A stretch of 64,000 nt of DNA. It comes from Pyrus communis (taxonomy: Eukaryota; Streptophyta; Magnoliopsida; Rosales; Rosaceae). The stretch spans positions 6,991,501-7,055,500 of the forward strand of contig NC_084809.1 in assembly GCF_963583255.1 (NCBI RefSeq), in the 5' to 3' direction. Each line of letters begins with the position of its first letter. Position 1 is the first letter of the stretch. This document shows positions 10,687 to 22,756 of the stretch, in pieces. The notes below the pieces were generated by a model that worked only from the letters and a program-made list of their open reading frames with translations, was not told the DNA's origin and made no database searches. The position numbers and the translations under genes were made by a program.

Positions 10687-13600
10687 ACTGAGATATAGTT
10701 TGGTTTAGTTGAAGAAGAAGAAGAAAGTAAGTAGTAGTAAAAATATGCAGGTGTGTGCAGAGTAAAGAAGAAAAGGTGTAGAGATCTCTGCGACATAAAC
10801 AAATTCTAATAATTTATACAAAGTTTCTATTTACCTTAGTAAATATGTTTCAAAATTCCATGCACTATATGGATGATGAGAATTATACATCTAGAATTTT
10901 TCTACAGTGCTGTTAACCGCACTTTTAAAATGCGGATATGTTGTCAATATTATTGATACTTCATAGTTAACTGCACTATAGAAAAACTATACATATCGTT
11001 GATATTATGATACTTTATTTTATTTTGGATTGAAGGGTAGGCCATATTTTGGTCCACCAACCTTGTACTCATAATTCATTCTCTTCCCATGATTAGGGGA
11101 ATCAAAAGGTGGCATAATTAAATTATGGTAATTATGCGTAGTGGTTCTTGCATCATTTTGTTTTTCCTGCAATTAGTATAACTTTTCTTTTAGAAGAAAC
11201 ATCTTTGTCTTGGTGTAGTTGTTATAAAGCAATGGAATTTATTGGGAGATTAAGCTTTTGTTAATGATCATTATTTTAATGAGTGATTAGGGTTTTGAAA
11301 TTGCATGTCCTAAAAGTTGAGGGGATGTGATAGGAGGATTTTGAGGCTGGTGGTTGATAAATATGCAATGGCACCTTTCTCTTTCTTTCTGGCTTGAAGA
11401 CAGAAATGGGACCTGGTTTTGATTTGTTTGATATTGTAGGACCCTGTAATCATATGACCCTTCAATGTCAAGCTAGGGTACCAAAAGATATTGAGCTGTA
11501 AATTTGATATTTTATGTGAAGTCATGTAATATACAGCTAATCTTCATAAATCTCTAAAGTCCAAAATTGCTTAAAAATCCCAAGTGAGACAAAATTTCAA
11601 GGCTGTGAAAAGCTGTGTAGTCGTAACTTGCAAGTGATACTATAGGTTTATCACCTGCTTTTCACACTGAAAATGAGCGATTTTCTATGGTGCTCCAGAG
11701 TATTAGATATTTCAAGCTTTTTAGTTGTTAGATCTTTGGTTAGAAACACAAAAGTCAATACCTAATGGTTAAAAAGCTTGGAGTATCTTATAATTTAGAG
11801 CACTCTAGAATGGATAAATTCTAAAATCGAATTTTCCTCTACAAGGCGTGTGTAACTGAAATGGAGTGTTCACCGTTGTAATTGAGGTTCCGTTTTGTAC
11901 CCAAATGCCCCTTCCACGAATATTCCTCGATCACAAAATCAGTCCTCTCTTTTCATGTAGTACTTGTCACGCGATGCCTACTCTAGGAAAATGAGGATAT
12001 AACACAGTTCCAAAACAGATTCTCTCGACAATAAAGATGTTGCTACCTTGGCACATTAAATTTCAAGGGTGGTCCATGATGTAAGCCCAAGACAAATTAG
12101 GTTTTTTAGGTGGCACTGATTATTTTGTCACATGATTGTGCTTGCTTATGGGGAAACATCGACATTGAAACTATCAGATTTGATGAAACGGAGAATTTGT
12201 TACTCAACAAGAAAGCAGTCACGGCACTCCGTCTCCGCTGTTTACTGTCCATAGATTCTGCTCTGTTTTTCGTCTTGTACTTTGTTCTTCTTCCAAAGCT
12301 CTCTGTCAATTGGGACAGTCGAGCAGAAAATTGTGCACACCGATGGTCCAACGTTTAATCTTAAAAAACATAAGTTGCTTTATCTTGTTTTTTACTCAAC
12401 GGGCGAGATAATTCGAAATTAGAATCTCTTCTAATATCGAGAAGTCAACGTGTTGAACATATATCCACAGATATAAAAATTTTCAATTTGCGCAACAAAT
12501 TGTTTTGATTTTCACAACGTTGAAAAAATAAAAAAACTACCGTAGAGTAGAAATTAGCAAGTGGGGCTTTCCTGAAGTACTTTCATGCAACAGAGGTGCC
12601 ACTGTTTGAAATTTTTAATAAATGATAAAAGTGTGATTAACTTGAAATAGTGTCAATACTCATTATCATATATGGTTGCAACACTTAAGTAGCACAATCA
12701 TTACATTGATATACATCATACATCATTAGGCAATTACTTGGTGCTAGGGCAAACTTTGAAATTCAACAAAGGCGCAGTCAGATCTATTTGCGAAGATGAC
12801 AGTGTGGACGGTCATAAATAGTAAAGCCGACAACATAAGTTGTACAGGGATCCATAGAAGTTGAAGTTCTTAGAACAGCAAACTACCCCATGCAGCGATG
12901 AAAACAAGGCCACCGAAAAGAGCCAATTTCAAGTACTTTCTATCCTCAAGTAATGCCACAGTATAATACCTGCAAAATCACATTATTTCAACGTTGTGAA
13001 TGAGAATACAGTGCAAGCACTTAACCAAGCAATTAGATAAAAAAGAAGTGCAGAGGCGTGGAACTTACGTCCCGGAGAATGCGAGTATTCCAGCAGCCAA
13101 AAGGCCTCCAAACTGCAAAACAAAGATGAAATTAGCATATGTACTCACATACGAATTCGCAGACTAGCAACAGATTAACAAACATCACAAAACTTGAAAT
13201 TGAGCAAACACCACACATGCCCGAATGTTAAGATTCAGACCCTCAGATGATGGTTTGAATTCAACTCAAAGTAAAGTGATAAAGTTCTAAACTTTTTAAC
13301 TCACAAGGGGGGGTGTTTCGCGATGGGGGCAGCAAGCAGAGCTGCTGTGTGAACCAAATGGTACAGAGACGCCGTCAGCCAAACCTAACCCATTATTTGC
13401 AACATAATCAAATCACAGAAAATTCAAAAATTGAACATAAAACCACGAAAAATATGAGTTAAAATCAAATGGGAAATAAAGTATGAACCTCTTTGTAAGT
13501 TGGGTCTTTGGGTTTGAAGCCAAGGGCGCCATATGTACCCAACCCAACAGCTGCTATTCCTGTTTTTCCATAAAATTCAAAAATTGGGTTTCCTCAGATT

Positions 13601-13835
13601 TGACAGAAATAACAAAAAGGAGACTGAATTTATACAAATTAATGTATATACATGCGAATAAATATTGTGATTTCATGGAGACTGTGAATCCCAAAAAACA
13701 GCAAAGATTAAAACTTTTCGAGTGTGGGATAGTAAAAGCGTAAATTAGAAATACCAGAGAGCGCCGCTGCTTTATGCCACAGCTGAAGATCCATTGTTGT
13801 TGCTTCTCTTGCTTCTGTTTCAGTGCCTCTCTCAC
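10687..13835. repeat. Tandem segmental duplication, unit A
   Basis: Unit A is nearly collinear with unit B (13836-17537), with scattered substitutions and small indels. Both begin with ACTGA-AT-TAGTTTGGTTTAG and end CCTCTCTCACT just upstream of the TMEM256-like start codon. The unit has about 2.1 kb of non-coding DNA (10.7-12.87 kb) followed by the TMEM256-like gene on minus. Conserved short ORFs such as 12110-12358 appear in both units only because the DNA is duplicated. Confidence 0.9.
12870..13794 (-). pseudogene. TMEM256/DUF423-like membrane protein gene, frameshifted proximal copy
   Basis: The five exons correspond one-to-one with the intact copy at 16003-17495: 13755-13794, 13489-13559, 13305-13384, 13069-13112 and 12870-12969. 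Exon 3 is 80 nt instead of 81: a run of seven C (plus-strand G) replaces the eight bases found in the other copy. The reading frame then leaves the family sequence and meets a stop early in exon 5. There are many replacements, e.g. Q to L in exon 3 and P to L in the last exon. The duplication border lies only about 42 bp upstream of the ATG, so the native promoter was not carried along. A dead or dying copy is likely. A sequencing error in the homopolymer could mimic the frameshift. Confidence 0.8.
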
Positions 13836-16800
13836 TGAAATGTAGTTTGGTTTAGTTGAAGAAGAAGAAAGTTAGTAGTAAAAATATGCAGGTGTGTGCA
13901 TAGTAGAGAAGAAAAGGTGTAGAGATCTCTGCGACATAAACAAATTCTAATAATTTATACAAAGTTTCTATTTACCTTAGTAAATATGTTTCAAAATTCC
14001 ATGCACTATGTGGACGATGAGATTTATACATCTAGAATTTTTCTACAATGCTGTTAACTACTTTTAAAATGCAGATATATTGTCAATATTGTTGATACTT
14101 CGATCTTACAAGATAATTAACCGTATTATAAAAAAATTATACATATAGTTGATATTATGATACTTTATTTTATTTTGGATTGAAGGGTAGGCCATATTTT
14201 GGTCCACCAACCTTGTATTCATAATTCATTCTCTTCCCATGATTAGGGGAATCAAAAGGTGGCATTAAATTATGGTAATTATGCGTAGTGGTTCTTGCAT
14301 CATTTTGTTTTTCCTGCAATTAGTATAACTTTTCTTTCAGAAGAAACATCTTTGTCTTGGTTTAGTTGTTATAAAGCAATGGAATTATTGGGAGATTAAG
14401 CTTTTGTTAATGATCATTATTTTAATGAGTGATTAGGGTTTTGAAATTGCATGTCCTAAAAGTTGAGGGGATGTGATGGGAGGATTTCGAGGCTGGTGGT
14501 TGATAAATATGCAATGGCACCTTTCTCTTTCTTTCTGGCTTGAAGACAGAAATGGGACCTGGTTTTGATTTGTTTGATATTGTAGGACCCTGTAATCATA
14601 TTCATATGACCCTTCAATGTTAAGCTAGGGTACCAAAAGATATTGAGCTGTAAATTTGATATTTTATGTGAAGTTTCGTAATATACAGCTAATCTTGGTA
14701 AATCTCTGAAGTCCAAAATTGCTTAAAAATCCAAAGTGAAACAAAATTTCAAGGCTGTGAAAAGTTGTGTAGTTGTAACTTGCAAGTGATACTATAGGTT
14801 TATCACCTCCTTTTTATGCTGAAGATGAGCGATTTTCTATGGTGTTCCGGAATATTAGATACTTCAGGCTTTTTAGTTGTTAAATCTTTGGTTAGAAACA
14901 CAAAAGTCAATATTTAATGGTTAAAAAACTTGAAGTATCTTATAATTTAGAGCACTCTAGAATGGGTAAATTCTAAAATCGAATTTTCCTCGACAAAGCG
15001 CGTGTAATTGAAATGGAATGTTCACCATTGCAATTGAGGTTCCATTCTGTACCCAAATGCCCCTTCCACGAATATTCCTCGATCACGAAATTAGTCCTCT
15101 CTTTTCATGTAGTATTTGTCAAAATGAAGATATAACACAGTCGCAAAACAAATTCTCTCGACAATAAAGATGTTGCTGCCTTGGCACATTAAATTTCAAG
15201 GGTGGTCCATGATGTAAGCCCAAGACAAATTAGGTTTTTTAGGTGGCACTGATTATTTTGTCACATGATTGTGCTTGTTTATGGGGAAACATCAACATTG
15301 AAACTATCAGATTTGATGAAACGGAGAATTTGTTACTCAACAAGAAAGCAGTCACGGCACTCCGTCTCCGCTGTTTACTGTCCATGGATTCTGCTCTGTC
15401 TTTCGTCCTGTACTTTGTTCTTCTTCCAAAGCTCTCTGTCAATTGGGACAGTCGAGCAGAAAATTGTGCACACCGATGGTCCAACGTTTAACCTTAAAAA
15501 ACATAAGGTGCTTTGTCTTGTTTTTTACTCAACGAGCGAGATGATTCGAAATTAGAATCTCTTCTAATATCGAGAAGTCAACGTGTTGAACATATATCCA
15601 TAGATATAAAATTTGTCAATTTGCGCAACAAATTGTTTTGATTTTCACAATGTTGAAAAAACAAGAAAACTACAGTAGAGTAAAAATTAGCAAGTGGGGC
15701 GTTTCTGAAGTACTTTTATGCAATGGGGGTGCCACTATTTGAAAATTGTAATAAATGATAGAGTGTGATTGACTTGAAATACTGTCAATACTCTTTATCA
15801 TAAATGGTTTTATAACACTGAAGTAGCACAATCAATACATTGATATACATCGTACATCATTAGGCAATTATTTGGTGCTAGGGCAACTTAGAAATTCAAC
15901 AAAGGCGCAGTCGGATCTATTTGAGAAGATGAAAGTGTGGACGGTCATAAATAGTGAAGCCGACAACATAAGTTGTACAGGGATCCATAGAAGTTGAAGT
16001 TCTTAGAACAGCAAGCTACCCCAAGCAGCGATGAAAGCAAAGCCACCGAAAGGAGCCAATGTCGAGTAGTTTCTATCCTCAAGTAATGCCACAGTATAAC
16101 ACCTGCAAAATCACATTATTTCAATCAGTATTAACTTCTGAGAATGAGAATACAGTGCAAGCACTGCCATGAATATTGTTTCCTCGGAGAAAAGCAACCG
16201 GCAAAAGTCCCCTGGAAAGATGCATAGACTCCGCACTCAAGGCAAAACCCTCAACGTGCAGTTTGCCAAATGCCAAGCCTTGAGTGACTAGCAAACGAGG
16301 ATTTCTTGAGTCCAGAAACGAAATATTGACACCCTGACCCTACAAATTGCTACCGTTGCCATATGCACGTACGTAATGTCACTGTGCCAATTAACGGTTT
16401 GATACATTTTTTCATCTAGAACCCCCATTACTCATAGAGTATAGGATTACGCCATGCCGACAAACAAAAACGATTCTAATTCTTGCATATATCATACATA
16501 AAGATGTCCCTCACTGGAAAAATAAAATACATAAAGCCAACTGCATTTGTAGTTATATTAACGGCTAGTTCCGTGACTTCAATTGCATCTTAACAAATAA
16601 CAAGGCAAGTGATTTTACTCGAATTTCAGATTCAACTAGCTTCATTTAGCAAAGAAACTTTGAAATGCGAATGAATCTTTTAACACGAAAAACATAGTGT
16701 TTCAGTATAAACTTAACCAAGCAATTAGATAAAAAAAAAAAAGAAGTGCAGAGGCGTGGAACTTACGTCCCGGAGAATGCGAGTATTCCAGTAGTCAAAA

Positions 16801-17537
16801 GGCCTCCAAACTGCAAAACAAAGATGAAATTAGCATATGTACTCACATACGAATTCGCAGACAGCAACTGATTAACAAACATCACAAAACTTGAAATTGA
16901 GCAAACACCACACATGCCCGAATGTTAAGATTCAGACCCGCAGATGATTGGTTTGAATTCAACTCAAGGTAAATTGATAAAGTTCTAAACTTTTTAACTC
17001 ACAATGGTGGGGTGTTTCGTGATGGGGGCAGCAAGCAGAGCTGCTGTGTGAACCAAATGGTACAGAGACGCCGTCTGCCAAACCTAACCCATTATTTGCA
17101 ACATAATCAAATCACAGAAATTTCAAAAATTGAACATAAAAGCATGAAAAATATGAGTTAAAATCAAATGGGAAATAAAGTATGAACCTCTTTGTAAGTT
17201 GGGTCTTGGGGTTTGAAGCCATGGGCGCCATATGTGCCCAACCCAAGAGCTGCCATTCCTGTTATTCCATAAAATTCATAAATTGGGTTTTCTCAGATTT
17301 GACAGAAATAACAAAAAGGAGACTGAATTTATACAAATTAATATATATATACATGCGAATAAATATTGCGATTTCATGGAGACTGTGAATCCCAAAAAAC
17401 AGGAAAGATTAAAACTTTTCGAGTGTGAAATTGTAAAAGCGTAAATTAGAAATACCAGAGAGCGCGGCTACTTTATGCCACAGCCGAGGATCCATCGTTG
17501 TTTCTTCTCTTGCTTCTGTTTCAGAGCCTCTCTCACT
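13836..17537. repeat. Tandem segmental duplication, unit B
   Basis: Second unit, about 3.7 kb. It is longer than unit A mainly because of about 550 bp in the intron between the last two exons of the TMEM256-like gene (about 16164-16714), which is absent from unit A. Flanking words are GTGCAAGCAC before and TTAACCAAGCAATTAG after; they are adjacent in unit A. Confidence 0.9.
16003..17495 (-). CDS. TMEM256/DUF423-like small membrane protein (intact copy)
   Basis: Exons on minus are 17456-17495, 17188-17258, 17003-17083, 16767-16810 and 16003-16102. They total 336 nt in frame and give 111 aa, the usual length of plant TMEM256/UPF0382 proteins. The start reads MDPRLWHKVAALSG, followed by a glycine-rich hydrophobic segment (MAALGLGTYGAHGFKP), then LYHLVHTAALLAAP, a GGLLTTGILAFSGT segment, and FGGFAFIAAWGSLLF at the C-terminus. 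Several membrane-spanning helices are expected; the family's molecular role is not established. All introns have GT..AG borders. The upstream DNA beyond 17537 is not shared with unit A, so this copy keeps the original promoter region. Confidence 0.87.
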
Positions 17538-18480
17538 TTCTGGTGTATGGGGATTGGCGGTGGTTCTGGAAACTGGAAAGAGGCTGGCCAGTTAGAATCT
17601 ATGTTCCTAAAACGGCGTCGTATACAACTTTTTTTGCCCTTGCAGTAATTGTGAAATTAGAAGTTCTGGCAATGATTTTCGAACTCTTGTTTTTTTATTC
17701 CTTCTTAAGCCCCTTCATTTATTTCTATCTCGTAACTTTATTTAATCAATCTGATGACGAGAAATATAGAGATGAAATCAGTACAGAAAAACTCGAGTGA
17801 CAAAATCATCTCCCCCTGAACACTTGGATGAGTGCGGGACATCTTTTGATGTAAAGCTTCATCCTCTCTCACCACTTGAGCTAACTCCGAGCGCTCGAAA
17901 ACAAACAAAATTTAAAGTCCGTTATCGACATGCTAATTTTTTCTCCGACTATATGGTCGGAAAAGCGAAAACAACGAAGCAACCACCATCCCAGACCGAG
18001 ATTTGCCAGCCTTGTCATCCTGCAAACTGAAAGAGCACTACAAGGAGCTCAGTCCAAAGTTGAAACCCTATCAGCAATATTGTTTAAGCGTTAAAAAAAA
18101 AAAAATTAAACACAGAAAATATGATAAGATAAATGCAACAGATTGGCAAGAAAATACAGATTAAAAGTAAAAAATTGCGCCAATTAAATAACTGTTGATT
18201 TCCCAATCTGTCCTGAATAAGGTGTTACAACTCTCCTGGATAGTCACAACTATGAGGGTAATTATGTAAAACAAAGCAGTAATTAGACTCTGAAACTGTT
18301 GTCACAAGTTTTACTGGGTAAAACATAGCACCCCGTAAAATCATTTGGGGCCTTATGTTTCTCTGGCCACTTGCCAAAGGGTGACATATTTGTACAGTTA
18401 AACCTACATGTTGTCTAAAGAATGCTAGAACGTAACAACTCCCGAGCAACTCTTGCTTCCCTGCTTTTAGCATGTCACGC
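17538..18480. other. Intergenic region between the TMEM256-like and DnaJ genes
   Basis: It should contain the promoter of the intact TMEM256-like gene and the 3' UTR of the DnaJ gene, both read on minus. The open frames at 17498-17800 and 17797-18030 show no recognisable domain and are not called. Confidence 0.45.
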
Positions 18481-20592
18481 TTAAGCCTCGGGTTCCACCG
18501 CAGCATGAAGAAGCTCGTCGGGAGTTGCAGCTGGATCAAGATCCCAGCACTTACCCGGCAGCTTACTCTCTTCTCCCATGAGTAGCCATGATGGCACCTG
18601 GTGCGAGAAGCGTAGCATCTCTCTTTTTGGAATCCATTGAATGGCTGCTTTGTCTGTATTGCTTTGGTATACAGTCTTGAATCCAGACAGTTTCACAAGG
18701 GGGGATACACAGACACCAAGATCTTCGGAGTAATCATCAAGAACTTCCACCATTACGTACTGGTGCCTCACTTCATCTGGAGTTGATCTGTCCCAATTTT
18801 TTGACCAGTTTCGATACATAGCCCAAATGTCTCCCCTTCTGGGGTATATCCGAACACAGCCTCCTCTGCCTGCTTTCTCCCGGCTCAAAACATGAGAGAA
18901 AATGTTAACTTGCTCAATGACATCAAGATTCCGTGCCCTAAAATTTCCACAGGATTTGGTAAACCCACAATCTAGCCAGTTCACGAACCCGAATTCACTA
19001 TCAGTTTTAGAGTTCAAGTAAGTAATGACTAACTTGAATGGTTTTACAGAAACCACTTCACGAATCAGGCAGTACAGGCGAGGCATACCATCTTCTTCAT
19101 CATACAAAGCCCAAATTTGCTTTGGCTTGAAAGATTCTTCTGACCTATCTTTATCAAAATCATGGAAGTCGGGGTCAGGGACAGTTATGCAGAGAGGCTC
19201 AGTATTCTTTATCTCTAATTTATGTGCTTGTGCAACTTCTGGTTGACCCACTGCAGCCTCTCTTTTTGTGTTCTTTACAGCAACAGCGGCAGCTGCCACT
19301 TCTGATGCCAACTTAAACTCGTCTAATTTCTTCAAAATTTCAGTTCTTGCCTTTTCAAGCAACAACCTCTTAGTATCAAAAGCCGGTGCCATGGAGCAAC
19401 GTCTAATTGGAAGTTCCCCTGAACTAGGAATTTTCTGATCATTTCCAACACTCCCATTTCCATTGGCTAGTTTTGCTTCTAAAGCAGATTTTGATACTTT
19501 TTCGTCGAGCCCATTTCTAAAACTCGCTCCCACAGTAAGTTTCCTTTTCTTATCCCGTCCATTGCTCTTAGATTCAGGCGGCTCATTAAAGCTAGCAGGC
19601 ACGTTCAGCTCCACTTTAGCCACAGCAGTTGTAACAGAACGTTTTCCATTCACTCTTGATTTCACCTTCTCTCTAGCTTTCTTAACATTTCCATTTGACT
19701 GACAAACAGTACCAGGGGATGTAGCTGATGACCCATGAGGAGCTGCAACACCAGCAGAGGTTCCAGAATATGAGTTCCACTGAAACGACATGTTTGAAGT
19801 ATATTCATACCCATGTCCAGAATGCAAACTTGAGACCCCATTTCCTGGGAAAAAGGTACCGTTGCTTGGAACATACGTAACCCCATCAAATCCATGATTC
19901 GCATACCCATTACTAGGCATATACGACCAAGGACAAGGAGTATAAGGAAAAGAACCATTTGCTGGGGCTGCCCCAGATTCCACAGCAATGAAAATACCTC
20001 GGCAGTTTTTACATGAAAGTCTTTTGTTCACATACTTACGGAGATACTCATACTGAACCTTGCACGAAGTGCAGACGGTCCAGAAAGTGTCGAGTCTACC
20101 ATGAGATACTGATGAACTGGAACAATTGTTGAAACCTGGAACCCCACCAGCGTGAACTGAAGACAAATTGGGCTGATTAACTGCAGCTGCCAAGTGTTTA
20201 TTTCTCTGAAGATCATACAATCTTTTCTTAGCAGTGTCGGACAACACAGTAACTGCTTCAGAAACAAGTTTGAAAGCCCCATCAGCTCCCACACATTTGT
20301 TCTTATCAGGGTGGAGCAGCACAGCCATCTTTTTGTACTGCTTCTTCACTGCATATTTACTTGCAGAAGGCTTCAGTCCAAGAATTTTATAATGATCCAT
20401 TTCACCATAATATTTTGCCTCAGACGCAACATAAACATCAAATGTGGCCAGCATATGAGATATGCCCTCCAGTTCCGGGTACAGTGATTTAGCTTTTACT
20501 GCATAAGTGATGGCACCTGCAAAATCTTTCTCAAAAAATCGCTTCTCAGCGATCTCTTTCGCTTTAAGAGCCTCCTCTATGTTAACTTCCAT
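18481..20592 (-). CDS. DnaJ (Hsp40) protein with zinc ribbon and C-terminal DUF3444
   Basis: An intronless 703-aa reading frame, counting from MEVNIEEALKAKE. This start is preferred because homologues begin with this motif and the 14 residues upstream look like leader. A J-domain covers about 66-128, with HPD at 94-96, the signature that stimulates Hsp70 ATPase. A C-x2-C...C-x2-C zinc ribbon follows (C174, C177, C194, C197). Then come a Ser/Gly-rich and basic linker with KKRK-type nuclear-signal-like clusters, an alanine-rich helix, and a DUF3444 domain (about 470-690) with the family words FKPKQIWALYDEEDGMPR and YPRRGDIWAMYRNW. This architecture is a plant-specific class; members are usually described as nuclear or cytosolic co-chaperones of unknown clients. 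A spliced leader is likely: donor at about 21261, acceptor at about 20638 or about 20706. Confidence 0.93.
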   Translation of the reverse strand: MEVNIEEALKAKEIAEKRFFEKDFAGAITYAVKAKSLYPELEGISHMLATFDVYVASEAKYYGEMDHYKILGLKPSASKYAVKKQYKKMAVLLHPDKNKCVGADGAFKLVSEAVTVLSDTAKKRLYDLQRNKHLAAAVNQPNLSSVHAGGVPGFNNCSSSSVSHGRLDTFWTVCTSCKVQYEYLRKYVNKRLSCKNCRGIFIAVESGAAPANGSFPYTPCPWSYMPSNGYANHGFDGVTYVPSNGTFFPGNGVSSLHSGHGYEYTSNMSFQWNSYSGTSAGVAAPHGSSATSPGTVCQSNGNVKKAREKVKSRVNGKRSVTTAVAKVELNVPASFNEPPESKSNGRDKKRKLTVGASFRNGLDEKVSKSALEAKLANGNGSVGNDQKIPSSGELPIRRCSMAPAFDTKRLLLEKARTEILKKLDEFKLASEVAAAAVAVKNTKREAAVGQPEVAQAHKLEIKNTEPLCITVPDPDFHDFDKDRSEESFKPKQIWALYDEEDGMPRLYCLIREVVSVKPFKLVITYLNSKTDSEFGFVNWLDCGFTKSCGNFRARNLDVIEQVNIFSHVLSREKAGRGGCVRIYPRRGDIWAMYRNWSKNWDRSTPDEVRHQYVMVEVLDDYSEDLGVCVSPLVKLSGFKTVYQSNTDKAAIQWIPKREMLRFSHQVPSWLLMGEESKLPGKCWDLDPAATPDELLHAAVEPEA

Positions 20593-20637
20593 GTAGGAGT
20601 AGAGATCGCTTGAAAACCAAAAATCTCGAAACAAAAT

Positions 20638-21600
20638 CTACAACCAACCCAATGTGCTTAACTGTAGAAATAGCTGAATTCTCATATGTAACCACATTTT
20701 CATTTCTGCAAAGATAAAATCAAGAATCTTTATGAGTATCAAACTTCAATTTTCTACTTAGCACTGTGACTGGCTAAGCCATTCAAATTTCTCTGATTAA
20801 GACATTAATACCCATAAATGCCGAAGTCATTTACCAGGCTAAAACAAAATTCAATTTCAAATCTCAACCAAGAAGCAATGCTAATCAATCCAAAATTAAT
20901 CCAATCACCAAAACGGCTTATAATTATCAGATTAACTTATTTTACATCGAAAAATTACGATCCATGCAACATAAATGCGAAGAAAATCGAGTTTAATTTT
21001 CCATCATTTTCCTCAGTTTTTTTCTCCGCAGCCAAACACCCTAAACCAGCTATCAAAACAAAAGAATCTAGCACTTCAAACCCACTAACAAGCATGCAAA
21101 TCATCTCAATTTTCCAAATCAAGCCCCAAATTCCACTAAATTCCACAGCTTTACAACCATGCACAGAGATCGAAAACCAAAATCCAAAATCCAGAATATT
21201 ATTAACCCAGATTAAAAATTCAACACGAAAACAAAGTAAAAGGTAAAAAAATTGACTCACTGAAACTCGAGCTGAATGAAGGTGAAGAAGAAAACCCAGA
21301 TCGCCACGCGTACTTGGGAGCTCGAGCAAAATCAATCAAGCTCAGCTAATTGCAAATCTCACTGTATCTAAAGCGCAAATCACTGAGAGACAAACTCATT
21401 TTAACAACCCCAAAGTGAAAAGAGGGTTTACCAAACGGTAAAGTTTCTATTTTTAGGGTTTTTGCTGCGAAATCGGGGGGTTGGTTCGGCGGATTTGGTG
21501 CTGGCGATGGCCGAGTGCGGCGATCGACGGCGTGGAATTGGCGATTCCGTCGATATAGGTGTCGGAGATTTGGACAGGATTTATTTTTTGGTAAAAAGTT
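20638..21600 (-). other. 5' leader, leader intron and promoter of the DnaJ gene
   Basis: On minus, TTTCA|GTGAGT at about 21261 is a good donor, and two acceptors (GTTGTAG ending about 20638, TTTGCAG ending about 20706) lie just before the start codon. The region from 21262 to about 21560 is CG-richer and free of long ORFs, as expected for a first untranslated exon and core promoter. Confidence 0.45.
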
Positions 21601-22021
21601 GGTTTGAAATTTTTTTTAATTTTCAGTGGGAGTAAACAGTGTGTTAATAGTATTTAATGGTGAGGGTTGCTATTCTGCGCTGCCGTGCGTTAACGGCGTT
21701 ACTTTTTTCCGTTTGGATTAGGGGAATGTTTGGTAGTGGGCAGAAGAAGCGGACTTTGGATTAAGCTAATTGTTTAATCACTTTATTTGGCTGAGATTTG
21801 GTAAATAGCTTCATTTGATTATTACTAATTAATATGCTAAGGATATCATGTTTTTAGATCATATTTTGTATCACAAATTTTAACGTTAAAATTCAATTTT
21901 TATTTTATGATTTAATGAAAAAATTCAACATCAATTGTCTCATCGTATGATCTATAAATAATATAACTTAAGTAGTTGGATTTTCTAGAATTATGAATAA
22001 TCTTACAACAATCATATATGA

Positions 22022-22147
22022 AAGGGAAATTGTTATCGACGCCCCAAAAATATAATTGTGCACTCCAAACTTTCTATATTTAGTAAGACAAATACTTTTA
22101 TGAGAATCGCATAATTAGATTTTTAGAGTGCCAATAATAGTTATCTC
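22022..22147. repeat. Small hairpin MITE, relative of the 30197 element
   Basis: The arms are GGGAAATTGTTAT...CCCCAAAAAT and the inverted ATTTTTAGAGTGCCAATAATAGTTATCTC. This matches the terminal pattern of the element at 30197-30317, including the internal phrase CACTCCAAA-TTTCTA. The copy is more diverged and its target-site duplication is unclear. Confidence 0.5.
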
Positions 22148-22593
22148 TGAAAATTGTGCAAAATTATCTAATTTATGAGCTCTTGGGCTTTCCTTTTCCG
22201 AAGCCTTATTGGGCTTTTCTCTAGGCCTACTTTGTAGTTCTTTCCTTACCCTTGTTATTATATTTACTTATAGGCCAAATCGGATAAATGAATCATGTAA
22301 TCATAAGGTATTCGGAAGATAGCCCATGTGATAAAAAAAAACTAGGATTTAAACCCCTATGGTGTACTCCGTTAGCAAATTTAGTCCAAAAGTGATTTTT
22401 CTGTTAACTATCTCTTAATACATGGGTAAAATTGTACTTTAACGTTTGCACCTTCTTCTTCTTGCATCTCCCCTACGCAGCCCCCAAACTCACGTCGCGC
22501 AACCATGGTGGCCACCGTGTCTCTCCTTTTTCTTGTGCAAAGTGCAAAGGAGGATGAGGAGGTCTCGCCAAAGCTCTCTCTCACTCCAAAACC

Positions 22594-22756
22594 ATGGGTA
22601 CCACTCAAACCCTTTCTCCCTCTCTCTTCCTCTCAGTCTCTTTGTATGTGTGTCACTGATTTTGTATATGTGATAATATGCAGGTATCTCACGTGACTCA
22701 ATGCACAAGCGTCGTGTTACTGGAGGCAAGAAGAAGGCATGGAGGAAGAAGAGAAA
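22594..22756 (+). pseudogene. RPS8: Captured 40S ribosomal protein S8 fragment (exons 1-2)
   Basis: ATGG (22594-22597) is followed by an intron with GT..CAG borders (22598-22683) and then exon 22684-22756. Spliced, it reads MGISRDSMHKRRVTGGKKKA and six more basic residues (WRKKRK), the extreme N-terminus of eukaryotic eS8. The frame then reaches GTAATG, the donor of the next intron, but no third exon is present inside the element. The intron is retained, so capture was from genomic DNA and not from mRNA. Part of the S8 5' UTR probably precedes the ATG (22504-22593). Only about 26 of roughly 220 residues are present, so this is not a functional S8 gene. Confidence 0.88.

Noticed and set aside
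12106..12358. About 82-aa open frames conserved in both duplication units (also 15239-15491)
   Set aside because: Conservation is explained by the recent segmental duplication of non-coding DNA. The two antisense frames are equally open, and the sequence resembles no family I know.
17797..18030. 77-aa open frame between the TMEM256-like and DnaJ genes
   Set aside because: No recognisable domain, no leader or splice context, and it probably overlaps UTR or promoter DNA of the flanking genes.
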